From the NCBI RefSeq assembly GCF_900106745.1, contig NZ_FNNV01000032.1, forward strand, positions 1-40,543: DNA of 40,543 nt, written 5' to 3'. The stretch is from Paenibacillus sp. CF384 (GTDB lineage Bacteria > Bacillota > Bacilli > Paenibacillales > Paenibacillaceae). A program made the position numbers and the translations under genes. The notes below the pieces were generated by a model, which did not search any database, was not told where the DNA came from, and worked only from the letters and a program-made list of their open reading frames with translations. Shown here one piece after another: positions 17,314-25,319 of the stretch (position 1 is the stretch's first letter; each line of letters starts with the position of its first letter).

Positions 17314-17379
17314 TGTGAATCCTCCCTTTTTTATAATGGCTCTTGCTATCTTAAATTGGATCATGGATCCACGTTTAAG

Positions 17380-18264
17380 CTATCCCTTGACTGCACCTAC
17401 CGTAAGTCCTTTGACAAAATACTTCTGGAAGAAGGGGAAGACAGCGAGCATCGGTCCGGCTGCCAGGATCGCCATCGCCATCCGGGCGGATTCCGATGGG
17501 AGCTCAGCATTCTTCATACTAGGCGGCATCATGTTGGTTGAGCTGGTGAGATAGGCGATGTTGTTCATCATGCGGTAGAGCATATATTGCAGCGGAACAA
17601 GGTGTTCGTTCTCGATGTAGAGCAAACTGAGCCACCAATCGTTCCAGTACATCAGCAGGGTGAATAAGGAGACCGTAGCCAAACCCGGTTTGGCAAGCGG
17701 GATGATCATTTGGAAGAAGATTCGGAACTCGCTCGCACCGTCAATCATGCACGATTCGATAATGTTGAAAGGAATCTTCTGCATGAAGGAGCGCAGCAGC
17801 AGAATGAACCAAGGTACGGCCAAATACGGAAGGATAAGCACCCACATGGTATTTTTCAGATGCAAGTAATTGCTGATCAAGATATAGGTTGGCACCAAGC
17901 CGCCGTTGAACAGCAGCGTGAAGAACACGTAGAAGCTGAGGCTGTTCTTGAATTTGAAGTCGGAACGCGAGAGCGTGTAGGAGATGCCGGCCATGAACAA
18001 GACGGCGAGAAAGGTGCCGATGAAGCTGACCATGATGGATACTTTGAACGCGCCCAGAAGCTGGACAGGACGATATAAGACGTACGAATAAGCCTTCAAA
18101 TCAAACATGCGGGGTATTAAGCTGTACCCGTTCTTAAGAATATCCACTTCATTGCTCAAGGAAATGGACAAGACGGAGACGAGCGGCAGGATACAACATA
18201 GGCTAAAGAGAATAAAGATCAAATGGATGAGAAGCTGCGATAGCTTCTGTTTCATCTGTGGCAT
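17380..18264 (-). CDS. carbohydrate ABC transporter permease (LplC/MalG-like)
   Basis: 294 aa with six predicted membrane helices and the cytoplasmic EAA-type loop (ESCMIDGASEFRIFFQMIIPLAKPG) that docks the ATPase. The C-terminus FFQKYFVKGLTVGAVKG is typical of LplC/YtcP permeases. It partners the permease encoded upstream (21-nt gap) and the lipoprotein downstream. Confidence 0.95.
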   Translation of the reverse strand: MPQMKQKLSQLLIHLIFILFSLCCILPLVSVLSISLSNEVDILKNGYSLIPRMFDLKAYSYVLYRPVQLLGAFKVSIMVSFIGTFLAVLFMAGISYTLSRSDFKFKNSLSFYVFFTLLFNGGLVPTYILISNYLHLKNTMWVLILPYLAVPWFILLLRSFMQKIPFNIIESCMIDGASEFRIFFQMIIPLAKPGLATVSLFTLLMYWNDWWLSLLYIENEHLVPLQYMLYRMMNNIAYLTSSTNMMPPSMKNAELPSESARMAMAILAAGPMLAVFPFFQKYFVKGLTVGAVKG

Positions 18265-18285
18265 GGGCTCATCTCCAGACGTCTT

Positions 18286-19212
18286 CTAAAATAATTTATT
18301 GTCATCATCGATTTTCTTCACCACGTAGTTGCTGGCCAATACGACGATAAAGCCCATCACGGATTGGAATAATCCGACTGCCGAGGACATGCCGATATCG
18401 CCTGATACTTTGAGCATCCGAAACACATAGGTGTCGATAACTTGAGTGACTGGGAACAATTGCCCGACCTCCCTTGGGACGAAGAAGAACAAGCCGAAAT
18501 CCGAGTAGAAGATTTTGCCGATGGAAAGCAGGGTCATGATCGTAATGAGCGGCATGATGAGCGGTATCGTAATGTTGCGGATAATCTGGAGTTTGGAAGC
18601 GCCGTCGATCTCGGCCGCCTCGAAGTATTCCTGTGAAATGCCCAGAATACCGGCGTAGAAAATAATGCTGACATAGCCAAGCCCTTTCCAAATATTAATG
18701 AGGGTTAGCAGAATAGGCCAAACCCACGTCGTGGAGTAAAAGTCGAATGCTGCGAAACCCAGCTTCTCGGTCAACATCGTAAGAACGCCGTATGGACCGA
18801 TGAAGGAGTACGCCATATAGGCCACGATGATCCAGGAGAAGAAGTAAGGGAAGAAGAAGACCGTCTGATAGGCTTTGACCCATCTGCGGCTGACGACTTC
18901 ATTGAGTAGGATCGCGAATACGACGGATAAGAACGTGCCTACAACGATAAAGATGCTATTATATAGAAGCGTGTTTCTGACGACCATCCAAGCGTCGCTG
19001 GAAGTAAAGAAGAACTTGATGTTATCAAACCCGACCCACGGACTGTGCAGAATGCCATCGGTATAGTTGATATTTTTGAAAGCAATGAAGATCCCGCCCA
19101 TCGGAAGGTACGAGAAAACGAAGATCACTAGAAAAGCGGGCAGTGCGAGCAGCGACAGCTGCAGATTCTTCTTCAGATGACGTGATGAAGTTAAGAACGG
19201 AATTTTGTTCAA
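18286..19212 (-). CDS. carbohydrate ABC transporter permease (LplB/MalF-like)
   Basis: 308 aa. The start is TTG 19212, chosen because AAAGGAGGT lies about 9 nt away; an in-frame start at 19254 would be upstream of that site. Six membrane helices, an EAA loop (EAAEIDGASKLQIIRNITIPLIMPL), and the LplB N-terminal pattern LLALPAFLVIFVFSYLPMGG. First gene of the importer set. No ATPase gene is present, so energy is probably supplied by a shared MsmX/UgpC-type ATPase encoded elsewhere. Confidence 0.94.
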   Translation of the reverse strand: MNKIPFLTSSRHLKKNLQLSLLALPAFLVIFVFSYLPMGGIFIAFKNINYTDGILHSPWVGFDNIKFFFTSSDAWMVVRNTLLYNSIFIVVGTFLSVVFAILLNEVVSRRWVKAYQTVFFFPYFFSWIIVAYMAYSFIGPYGVLTMLTEKLGFAAFDFYSTTWVWPILLTLINIWKGLGYVSIIFYAGILGISQEYFEAAEIDGASKLQIIRNITIPLIMPLITIMTLLSIGKIFYSDFGLFFFVPREVGQLFPVTQVIDTYVFRMLKVSGDIGMSSAVGLFQSVMGFIVVLASNYVVKKIDDDNKLF

Positions 19213-19452
19213 TGCAGCCAGACCTCCTTTAGGTAAGAATGTAAACGCTATCAAGGACTGACTTGATCATAGTTGATCGGATGGGGAGCTGACAATTTCT
19301 AAAATGCCTATTCAGTTCACTTTCGAACGAATGGAACAGTTCTCAAAATCACTTTTTGTTCTGAAAACAGGAATTTGAAGGGAAATCGGCAAACAAATTG
19401 AATCATTTTCGCGTTGTGTGATAGTCTTGGAAGTAGAGGAGTTGCATGCATA
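19213..19452. other. divergent promoter region of importer and AraC regulator
   Basis: 240 bp between the divergent starts. It is AT-rich with short inverted pieces (for example TTCGAACGAA near 19322). It presumably holds both promoters and the binding site of the regulator at 19453; I cannot place -35/-10 boxes with confidence. Confidence 0.4.
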
Positions 19453-21741
19453 ATGTTCAAGAAATTTGTTCTGAAGAACCCGTTTCAGCTCTTCCTGACG
19501 ATTCTGCTTCCCTTCCTGGTCAGCACCGTGCTGCTGCTCTTCGTTCAATCCTCCTTATTGAGCCGAAATTTCGAGAATTTCGCATTGAAACAGGTGTATC
19601 GCGAGCAGCTCGCGGACCTTCAATATACGAGCCGAAACGTAAGCACGCTTGAACAAACGGCCAGATCGGTGTCGACAACGGCGTTCTTCGATGACATCAT
19701 TACAGACTTGCTTTACTCGGATATTGATTCCGACGACTACGTGAAATACCAAATCAAATTGCAGTCGTACAAAAATATTTATCCGTTTCTCCAATCCATC
19801 TATATCTACAATGGTGAGCAAATCTATGCCGTCCCCCGAGCACAATTCATCTATGACCGCACATCCTTTGATGACCAAGGCATCTTCCCGATTCTCGATG
19901 ACATTAAGAACCACCCTTCCCACAGTATCGTGCTGCGCAAAATTCCGAATATCATGTCCGGTATCGCCACGGGCGCCGTCAAGGATATGTACGTCTATTC
20001 GTATTTGTTCTTTGATTCCCAGGTCGCGAGCGGCAAAGTAAATGAAGCGATCATTCTCAACATATCGGAGGAATGGCTGCGTCAAAGCATTCATTCGCAG
20101 AACGGTGGCGGCAGCCGGATCTTCGTAACCGACAGTACGGGCATGCTGCTATCGGCAGATCAGGTGCATCCTCTGCTTGCCGATTTGTCGGACAAGCCTT
20201 ATATCCAGCAGATTAATGCTTCTAAGGTGCAGGCTGGGAACTTCCGCATGAATGTGGAGGGCGTCGATTCGTTTATTACGTATACGAGCACAGATGCCTT
20301 CGACTGGAATCTGGTCAGCATTACGCCCTATCACGACATTGTCAAAGACGTGGAACGGATGAAGCAGAAGACGTATCTGTTCGTTGCCTTGTTCATCATC
20401 GGCAGCATCCTGCTCACCTTCTATTTCTCGCGAAGACTGATGGTGCCCATGTCGCTCGTCATTCAGAAATATAACCAGCTGGAGATGGAGAAGCGGGGGG
20501 AGTCCTACGACCGGAAGCAGCAGTTTCTACGCAAAATCATGCATTCCAAGGGGCCGTTGTCTGCGGACGAATTAAGGCGGCAATTTCTCAAATACGATAT
20601 TTCTCTTGATCCTTCCACGGCTTTTCTCATCGTGCTGTTCAAAATCGATCACTTCTCGGACTTCTGCGCGACATACGGCAGAGGAGACCGAAGTTTATTA
20701 AAGTTTGGCATCGTCAATATTGTTACTGAGCTGATGCAGCAGAAGGCCGCACATGAATGCTTGGAGCTTGAAGAGGATCAGGTCATGCTGCTGCTCAATG
20801 TGGATTCGCTTGGTGCACCTTCCGAGCAGTTGGCGCTGGTGGAATGGATGCAGCAGATCCAGCAGCATACGAAGCAGTATTTGCGCCTTGCCGTATCCGT
20901 TACGTTCAGCGAGCCGTTCGAAACGCTCTCCCAGCTGAATTTTCATTATTTGAAGACGCTGGACTTGTCTTATTACCGACTGATTTACGGGCATGAAAGT
21001 ATGATCTTTAGCGAGCACATCACGGTCCGAACGGATGACTTCAAATCGTCGCAGGAGAAGGATGATGAATTGAAGGATGCTCTTATCCAGGGGCATTTTG
21101 GGGAGGCGAAGGATGCGCTGTCGGCGATGCTCAAGGATGCTTCGGCCTACAGCTATTCGGCGCTGAGCTCCATGTTTATCCGAATCCTGCTGCTCATTCG
21201 TCATGCCATTGAGGTGCTGGAGACCAATCATGCGATGAAGGTGGATTTTCATTTCAACGCCTATCTCATGAAGCTGCAAAAGATGGAAACGATCGAGCAG
21301 ATCATGGCGGACTTCTCCGCGCTGTTTGATCGTTTGGCACAGGAGCTTGAAGCGAAGAAAGACAATAAGTATTTGAAGCTGCTCGATATGGTGAATCAGA
21401 TCGTTCATCGTGAGCTGGCGAATCCGGCATTGTCGCTGGATTACATTGCGGATGAAGTTGATCTGTCACCGCCATATCTGGGTAAACTATTTAAGAAGCA
21501 TAGGCTTGTGTCGGTATCGGACTTCATTAATAATGTGAGGCTCGCATACGCTAGCCAGCTGGTTGCGACCTCCACGGATACGATCACGGATATTATGGAT
21601 AAATCGGGGTTCGCGAGCCGGAGCCATTTCTTCACCCAATTCAAGAAGGCCTATGGCTTAACGCCCAGCCAATATCGCATGAATGCGAAGCAATCCGGCT
21701 ATACGGACAAGCCAAACATTGACTTTCCTGAATCATTCTAG
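19453..21741 (+). CDS. membrane-bound AraC-type regulator with extracytoplasmic sensor domain
   Basis: 762 aa from ATG 19453 (AGAGGAG 11 nt upstream). Membrane helix 1 is at about residues 8-30, an extracytoplasmic Cache-like sensor lies at about 31-300, and helix 2 (TYLFVALFIIGSILLTFYFS) is near 307-326. A cytoplasmic linker region follows, and a C-terminal AraC double helix-turn-helix spans about 642-745 (LSLDYIADEVDLSPPYLGKLFKKH ... DTITDIMDKSGFASRSHFFTQFKK, ending GLTPSQYR). It senses a signal outside the cell and probably controls the divergent importer genes, the usual arrangement in Paenibacillus. Confidence 0.93.
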   Translation: MFKKFVLKNPFQLFLTILLPFLVSTVLLLFVQSSLLSRNFENFALKQVYREQLADLQYTSRNVSTLEQTARSVSTTAFFDDIITDLLYSDIDSDDYVKYQIKLQSYKNIYPFLQSIYIYNGEQIYAVPRAQFIYDRTSFDDQGIFPILDDIKNHPSHSIVLRKIPNIMSGIATGAVKDMYVYSYLFFDSQVASGKVNEAIILNISEEWLRQSIHSQNGGGSRIFVTDSTGMLLSADQVHPLLADLSDKPYIQQINASKVQAGNFRMNVEGVDSFITYTSTDAFDWNLVSITPYHDIVKDVERMKQKTYLFVALFIIGSILLTFYFSRRLMVPMSLVIQKYNQLEMEKRGESYDRKQQFLRKIMHSKGPLSADELRRQFLKYDISLDPSTAFLIVLFKIDHFSDFCATYGRGDRSLLKFGIVNIVTELMQQKAAHECLELEEDQVMLLLNVDSLGAPSEQLALVEWMQQIQQHTKQYLRLAVSVTFSEPFETLSQLNFHYLKTLDLSYYRLIYGHESMIFSEHITVRTDDFKSSQEKDDELKDALIQGHFGEAKDALSAMLKDASAYSYSALSSMFIRILLLIRHAIEVLETNHAMKVDFHFNAYLMKLQKMETIEQIMADFSALFDRLAQELEAKKDNKYLKLLDMVNQIVHRELANPALSLDYIADEVDLSPPYLGKLFKKHRLVSVSDFINNVRLAYASQLVATSTDTITDIMDKSGFASRSHFFTQFKKAYGLTPSQYRMNAKQSGYTDKPNIDFPESF

Positions 21742-21782
21742 TAGCGTGTATAGAATAGTTAATCGAGGGAGCTTGATCGAAA

Positions 21783-22229
21783 TTGGAACATACCGAAGAA
21801 GAAGTAGTAGAACAACCCGTTAGTTATGAAGAGTTGAAGAAGGCTGCTGGTCGTACATCGAACTGGCGTGAACGCCTTCGTGCTGTTGAGGAGCTTGGAC
21901 AATTGGGCGGCGAGCAGGCAACTTTGTTGCTAAAGCGGATTGCGCAAAGCGATATGACGCATCAAGTACAGGCTGCAGCCCATCGTGTGCTGAAGGAGCT
22001 TGGCGAGGACGTGCAAGTGCCGGCACGCAAGACAGGCGAGCTGGTCAAAGGCGTGAACAAGATTCTGGTGCGGATCAAGAAGAGCTTGCCGGATGGCCAC
22101 ACCTACGAAGAGTTCAAAGAGAAGCTGAAGAAGATGAGATCCGACGTGTACGATATCTATGAAGGCGATAAAGAAGCAGATTTCGATAAGTGGCTTGAGA
22201 GCACTTGGGCTTCGCTTTCGAGAAGGTAG
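21783..22229 (+). CDS. HEAT-repeat protein, 148 aa
   Basis: The start is TTG 21783, about 10 nt after GAGGGAG. The N-terminal half contains one to two HEAT-like helical repeats (WRERLRAVEELGQLGGEQATLLLKRIAQSD, then HQVQAAAHRVLKELGE). The C-terminal half is Lys-rich and helical (HTYEEFKEKLKKMRSDVYDIYEG), ending FDKWLESTWASLSRR. Cytoplasmic, with no catalytic motif; probably a protein-interaction module. It is followed 7 nt later by a small basic protein, likely co-expressed. Confidence 0.82.
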   Translation: MEHTEEEVVEQPVSYEELKKAAGRTSNWRERLRAVEELGQLGGEQATLLLKRIAQSDMTHQVQAAAHRVLKELGEDVQVPARKTGELVKGVNKILVRIKKSLPDGHTYEEFKEKLKKMRSDVYDIYEGDKEADFDKWLESTWASLSRR

Positions 22230-22236
22230 GCTAGTC

Positions 22237-22398
22237 ATGGCGAAGAGTAAAGGCGGCGGTACAGGCCGCGGTACAGGCAAGAAAGGCTGGAATCGCTGGC
22301 AGGCTGCCGAGAATCGGAAGAAGAGCGCGCCGAAGCCGTATACGAGCAAAGGTACGAAGAATAATCCCGAGGGCACCAGCGGTGCCAACGGTTCATAG
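22237..22398 (+). CDS. small Gly/Lys-rich basic protein (DUF3934-like)
   Basis: 53 aa starting at ATG 22237 (MAKSKGGGTGRGTGKKGWNR...). It is basic and low in hydrophobic residues, with a central WNRWQAAENRKKSA and the tail motif KPYTSKGTK. From memory this resembles the small DUF3934 proteins of Bacillales, which have no known role; I could not check. AAGGTAGGCTAG is a weak ribosome binding site, and the gene lies 7 nt after the HEAT-repeat gene, so translational coupling is likely. Confidence 0.7.
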   Translation: MAKSKGGGTGRGTGKKGWNRWQAAENRKKSAPKPYTSKGTKNNPEGTSGANGS

Positions 22399-22407
22399 TT
22401 GGAATCA

Positions 22408-22453
22408 AGGCTGTCCCAATGGCGCGCATTCGCGGGTTGTGGGGCAGTTTTTT
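22408..22453 (+). terminator. Rho-independent terminator after the small basic gene
   Basis: CTGTCCCA..GCGCG..CGCGGG..TGGGGCAG folds back (with G-T pairs) and is followed by a run of seven T. Confidence 0.8.
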
Positions 22454-22514
22454 TGTTCGTGTGGCAGCTGGGAGTGGCGCCGCGACCCTGGCCTCCGTCC
22501 AGGTCCGCCGAAGC

Positions 22515-22699
22515 TCTAACGAACCACAGAGGTCTTATTTCACCCAAATGATGGGTGCTGAAATTCTAACGAACCGTACAGGCCTTATCTAGGTTGAAAA
22601 GGCTCATTTCAACCCACTTTACTAAAATAAGGCCGCCACGGTTCGTTAGATTAATATGCGGTCCAATTTCGCCCGAATAAGGCCTGTACGGTTCGTTAG
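22515..22699. repeat. four copies of a 23-bp intergenic repeat, two direct then two inverted
   Basis: The core TAACGAACCGTACAGGCCTT, extended at both ends, occurs at 22515-22538 (variant) and 22565-22588, and in reverse complement at 22627-22650 and 22677-22699. Spacing within each pair is 50 bp, so the whole block is a large inverted repeat. Smaller palindromes fill the gaps (TTTCACCC..GGGTGCTGAAA; GGTTGAAA..TTTCAACC). No gene overlaps it. Confidence 0.85.
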
Positions 22700-22730
22700 C
22701 GTTCCGCGCCACCGCCGTCACTAGCACCAT

Positions 22731-23060
22731 TGCCAATACCAACGGCAGCACCAGCATCAGCATCAGCATCAGCATCAGCATCAATGCCACCACTAGCATC
22801 AACACCTGGACCAACATCGTCCAATCCCAAGCATTAACGCCAGCACCACCACTGCACGATTACCGATACCAACGCCAGCACCAACTTCATCGCCGCCAGC
22901 ACCAATTGTCAGCAGGAGCACCAACCCCAACCCCAGCATCAACGCCACCAACAGCATCATTCAATCGCAACACCAACACCAACACCAACACCAACACCAA
23001 CATCCGCACCAGTACCTGCGCAACACCGCACTCGCACTAGCCCCAGCACCAACAGCGAAC
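22731..23060. repeat. CA-rich hexanucleotide microsatellite tract
   Basis: About 330 bp of CA[AG]CA[CT]/CCA-rich sequence with two clean arrays: (CAGCAT) five times at 22752-22781 and (CAACAC) five times plus CAACAT at 22968-23003. Because the period is a multiple of three, several frames stay open locally (Ala-Ser, Thr-Pro, or Leu-Met on the minus strand), but none has a credible start and length. It may be a slippage-expanded tract or the remnant of a repeat-protein gene. Confidence 0.75.
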
Positions 23061-23097
23061 TAGTTCTCAAACCAGCAAACGACAGTTAATGTGGAGG

Positions 23098-23350
23098 CTG
23101 AGAGTTCCATTTTCGCACTCTCAGCATCCTGTGAAAGTGATGATTGGTTAGTGCGGAGACTGAGAGTTCCACTTCTGAACTCTCAGCATTTTTTCGAAGC
23201 AGTTTCGGCACTGAGAGTTCCATTTTCGTGTTCTCAGCATCCTGTGAGGGTGCAGATTGGTTAGTGTGGAGACTGAGAGTTACTTTTCTGAACTCTCAGC
23301 TTTTTTTCGATACAGTTTCGGCGTTGAGAATTCCATTTTCGCGCACTCAG
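23098..23350 (+). repeat. tandem 113-bp repeat carrying five CTGAGAGT hairpins
   Basis: Hairpins with arms CTGAGAGT and ACTCTCAG occur at 23098-23125, 23160-23186, 23211-23237, 23273-23299 and (degenerate) 23324-23350. Copies 1/3/5 and 2/4 are alike and repeat with a period of 112-113 bp, so the unit has two hairpins. Copies 2 and 4 are followed by T6-T7 and could act as plus-strand terminators. The block ends at the 3' end of the AraC gene. Confidence 0.88.
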
Positions 23351-23362
23351 CTTCTCGTCCCC

Positions 23363-24274
23363 CTACAATACCCGCGAGAGTTTGCGGTACATGCTTGGCG
23401 AGAGCCCTTCCTGCTTGCGGAATTGCCGGCTGAAGTAGTGGATGTCGGGGCAGCCCGTGCGTTCGCCGACTTCTTCGACGGACAAGTCGGTTTCGCGGAG
23501 CAGTCGGCGAGCTTCACGGTGCCGAATAGAGCGCAGGAATTCGCCGGGCGGCTGTCCGGCGACCTGTTTGAACAGCTTCGCAGCGTGATCCTCATTCATG
23601 AGCAGCGAATCGGCCAATCGTTTGTTGCTCCACGACTCGGATAACGATGACTCCATCTGCTTCATGAGCGACAAGAGACGCTGACCGTGAACCGTATCGG
23701 CAGCACGCTGATGGAGCGTGGATCTGGAACGCTGCAGCTGTGACAAAATGTTCAGCATCAGCGCCTTGCACGCCAGCTCGTATCCGGGAGGACGCGTAGT
23801 GAATTCCTCGACTAACTGCTCCATGAGCTGTACACAGAGCAGGGAGGGAGTATAGATAATTTGCTCCGATAGCGGCGGGAAGGTCTCGTTCATAGCCTCG
23901 CGGCAAAACTTCTCCGCAAGTGGATGCGTCTCATTCACAACCATATCCTCGTCGGAGCCTACCTCAAGCTCATCGAAGTAGTCGAAATGGATGCCGAGAA
24001 ATTGCGCGTTTGGCTGGGAGACAACCTCATTCTGATGAAACAAACCCGCTGGTAAGTAAATCAGCTGGCCGGCCTTCCATTCGTAGCGCGTTTCCCTGAT
24101 CGTCGTCGCGGCTTCGCCTTGGCTGACATACAGAATCTCATAGTCGTAGAGCCGCCGCCTTGGCAGTTTCCCGGGGGGCAGGCTTTGATATTTGGCATAA
24201 TGGATGCTTGGCGACCACTCGCGATAATGGGCGTAAGCAAGTTGATGACGATCTTCCGCATGCAGCTGCTCCAT
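23363..24274 (-). CDS. AraC family transcriptional regulator with cupin-like sensor domain
   Basis: 303 aa from ATG 24274, where GTGAGG lies 9 nt upstream; GTG 24289 is an in-frame alternative. The N-terminal half is a cupin-type AraC sensor (YDYEILYVSQGEAATTIRETRYEWKAGQLIYLPAGLFHQN). The C-terminal half carries the AraC DNA-binding domain (SNKRLADSLLMNEDHAAKLFKQVAG ... LSVEEVGERTGCPDIHYFSRQFRKQEGLSPSMYR). It is divergent from the isomerase/dehydrogenase pair, which it probably regulates. Confidence 0.93.
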   Translation of the reverse strand: MEQLHAEDRHQLAYAHYREWSPSIHYAKYQSLPPGKLPRRRLYDYEILYVSQGEAATTIRETRYEWKAGQLIYLPAGLFHQNEVVSQPNAQFLGIHFDYFDELEVGSDEDMVVNETHPLAEKFCREAMNETFPPLSEQIIYTPSLLCVQLMEQLVEEFTTRPPGYELACKALMLNILSQLQRSRSTLHQRAADTVHGQRLLSLMKQMESSLSESWSNKRLADSLLMNEDHAAKLFKQVAGQPPGEFLRSIRHREARRLLRETDLSVEEVGERTGCPDIHYFSRQFRKQEGLSPSMYRKLSRVL

Positions 24275-24372
24275 CTGATCGAACCTCACTCTTCTTCACC
24301 GATTATGATCTCGGAAAAGTTCAAATTATATCTGTTTACGCTAAATATTTTTCTCGTCATATCTACTATACT

Positions 24373-24401
24373 TTGATTATTGTTGGCAGTTTTATTATAA
24401 A
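24373..24401 (+). promoter_or_regulatory. sigma-A-type promoter of the isomerase-dehydrogenase operon
   Basis: -35 TTGATT at 24373-24378, a 17-nt spacer, -10 TATAAA at 24396-24401; it lies 55 nt before the start codon at 24456. The neighbouring AT-rich stretch 24290-24372 is the likely operator zone for the divergent AraC regulator. Confidence 0.62.
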
Positions 24402-24455
24402 TGATCAGCTACGCAATAAACAGGAAAAATACAAATGACTTAGGAGGCAAGCCGG

Positions 24456-25304
24456 ATGAAAAAGGGTGTTAACATTTGGTCTTTTCCACAAGGGACGACA
24501 ATTGCCGAATCGATACGCATTGCCAAAGACGCAGGCTTCGAAGGAATCGAGCTGTCCTTGAACGAAACAGGCGAGCTTAGTCTGGAAGCTACAGAGCAAG
24601 AGGTTCGCGATATCAAGTCTCAATTGGAGCAGGCTGATCTTGAAATTTGCGGTCTTGCTACAGGTCTCTACTGGTCCTATTCCATGACAAGTGAATCGGC
24701 GGCTAACCGCACGAAAGCCATGGATATTACTCGCAAGCAATTGGAGCTTGCGGCATCTTTTGGCGTCGATACCATCTTGGTTATTCCAGGAGCAGTTGGC
24801 GTTGATTTCATTCCGGACAGTGAAGTAGTGGACTACGAGCGTGCTTATGAACGCGCGCTTGAATGTATCAGCACGCTCTCTTCTGATGCGAAGGCTGCAG
24901 GAGTGTCGATCGGCATCGAAAACGTGTGGAACAAGTTCTTGCTTTCCCCGCTCGAGCTTCGGACGTTCATCGATACGGTTAATTCCGATTATGTCGGCTC
25001 CTACTTTGATGTGGGCAATGTCGTGGCTAACGGATATCCAGAGCAATGGGTACGGATTCTGGGCAACCGGATCAAAAAAGTGCATTTCAAAGATTACCGC
25101 AGACAAGCCGGCGGATTGCACGGGTTTGTTGATCTGCTTGCCGGCGATGTGAACTATCCTGCAGTAGTGGAGGCACTTCGTGCCATCGATTATAACAACT
25201 ATGTCATCGCAGAGATGATTCCCGGATATACGCATCATGGCGAGCAAATCATTTACAACACATCCCGTGCGATGGATGCCATCCTGGGACGAGGCAACAA
25301 CTAA
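24456..25304 (+). CDS. sugar phosphate isomerase/epimerase family protein (xylose-isomerase-like TIM barrel)
   Basis: 282 aa. The AP-endonuclease-2/xylose isomerase-like barrel pattern is clear: GFEGIELSL (first Glu), GVSIGIENVWN (metal Glu), SYFDVGNV (metal Asp), KKVHFKDYR (metal His) and NYVIAEMIPG (last Glu). Such enzymes isomerise, epimerise or dehydrate sugars or inositol derivatives with a divalent metal. TAGGAGG precedes ATG 24456. It pairs with the following dehydrogenase (15-nt gap), a common two-gene unit in sugar/inositol breakdown; the substrate is unknown. Confidence 0.92.
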   Translation: MKKGVNIWSFPQGTTIAESIRIAKDAGFEGIELSLNETGELSLEATEQEVRDIKSQLEQADLEICGLATGLYWSYSMTSESAANRTKAMDITRKQLELAASFGVDTILVIPGAVGVDFIPDSEVVDYERAYERALECISTLSSDAKAAGVSIGIENVWNKFLLSPLELRTFIDTVNSDYVGSYFDVGNVVANGYPEQWVRILGNRIKKVHFKDYRRQAGGLHGFVDLLAGDVNYPAVVEALRAIDYNNYVIAEMIPGYTHHGEQIIYNTSRAMDAILGRGNN

Positions 25305-25319
25305 TAAGGGGGAAGCAGC

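Noticed and set aside
20698..21408. 236-codon minus-strand frame opposite the membrane AraC regulator
   Set aside because: Shadow of a clear regulator gene, with unlikely His/Leu-rich composition and no ribosome binding site.
22566..22817. 83-codon minus-strand frame rich in Leu/Met/Val
   Set aside because: It is a by-product of the CAGCAT hexamer array read in the reverse direction.
22731..23060. Possible CRISPR array
   Set aside because: The repeats are short hexamers without unique spacers of even length, and no cas genes are present.
23098..23350. Possible CRISPR array or tRNA-like element in the hairpin repeats
   Set aside because: Only two full periods, spacers are themselves repeated, and the hairpins lack tRNA features.
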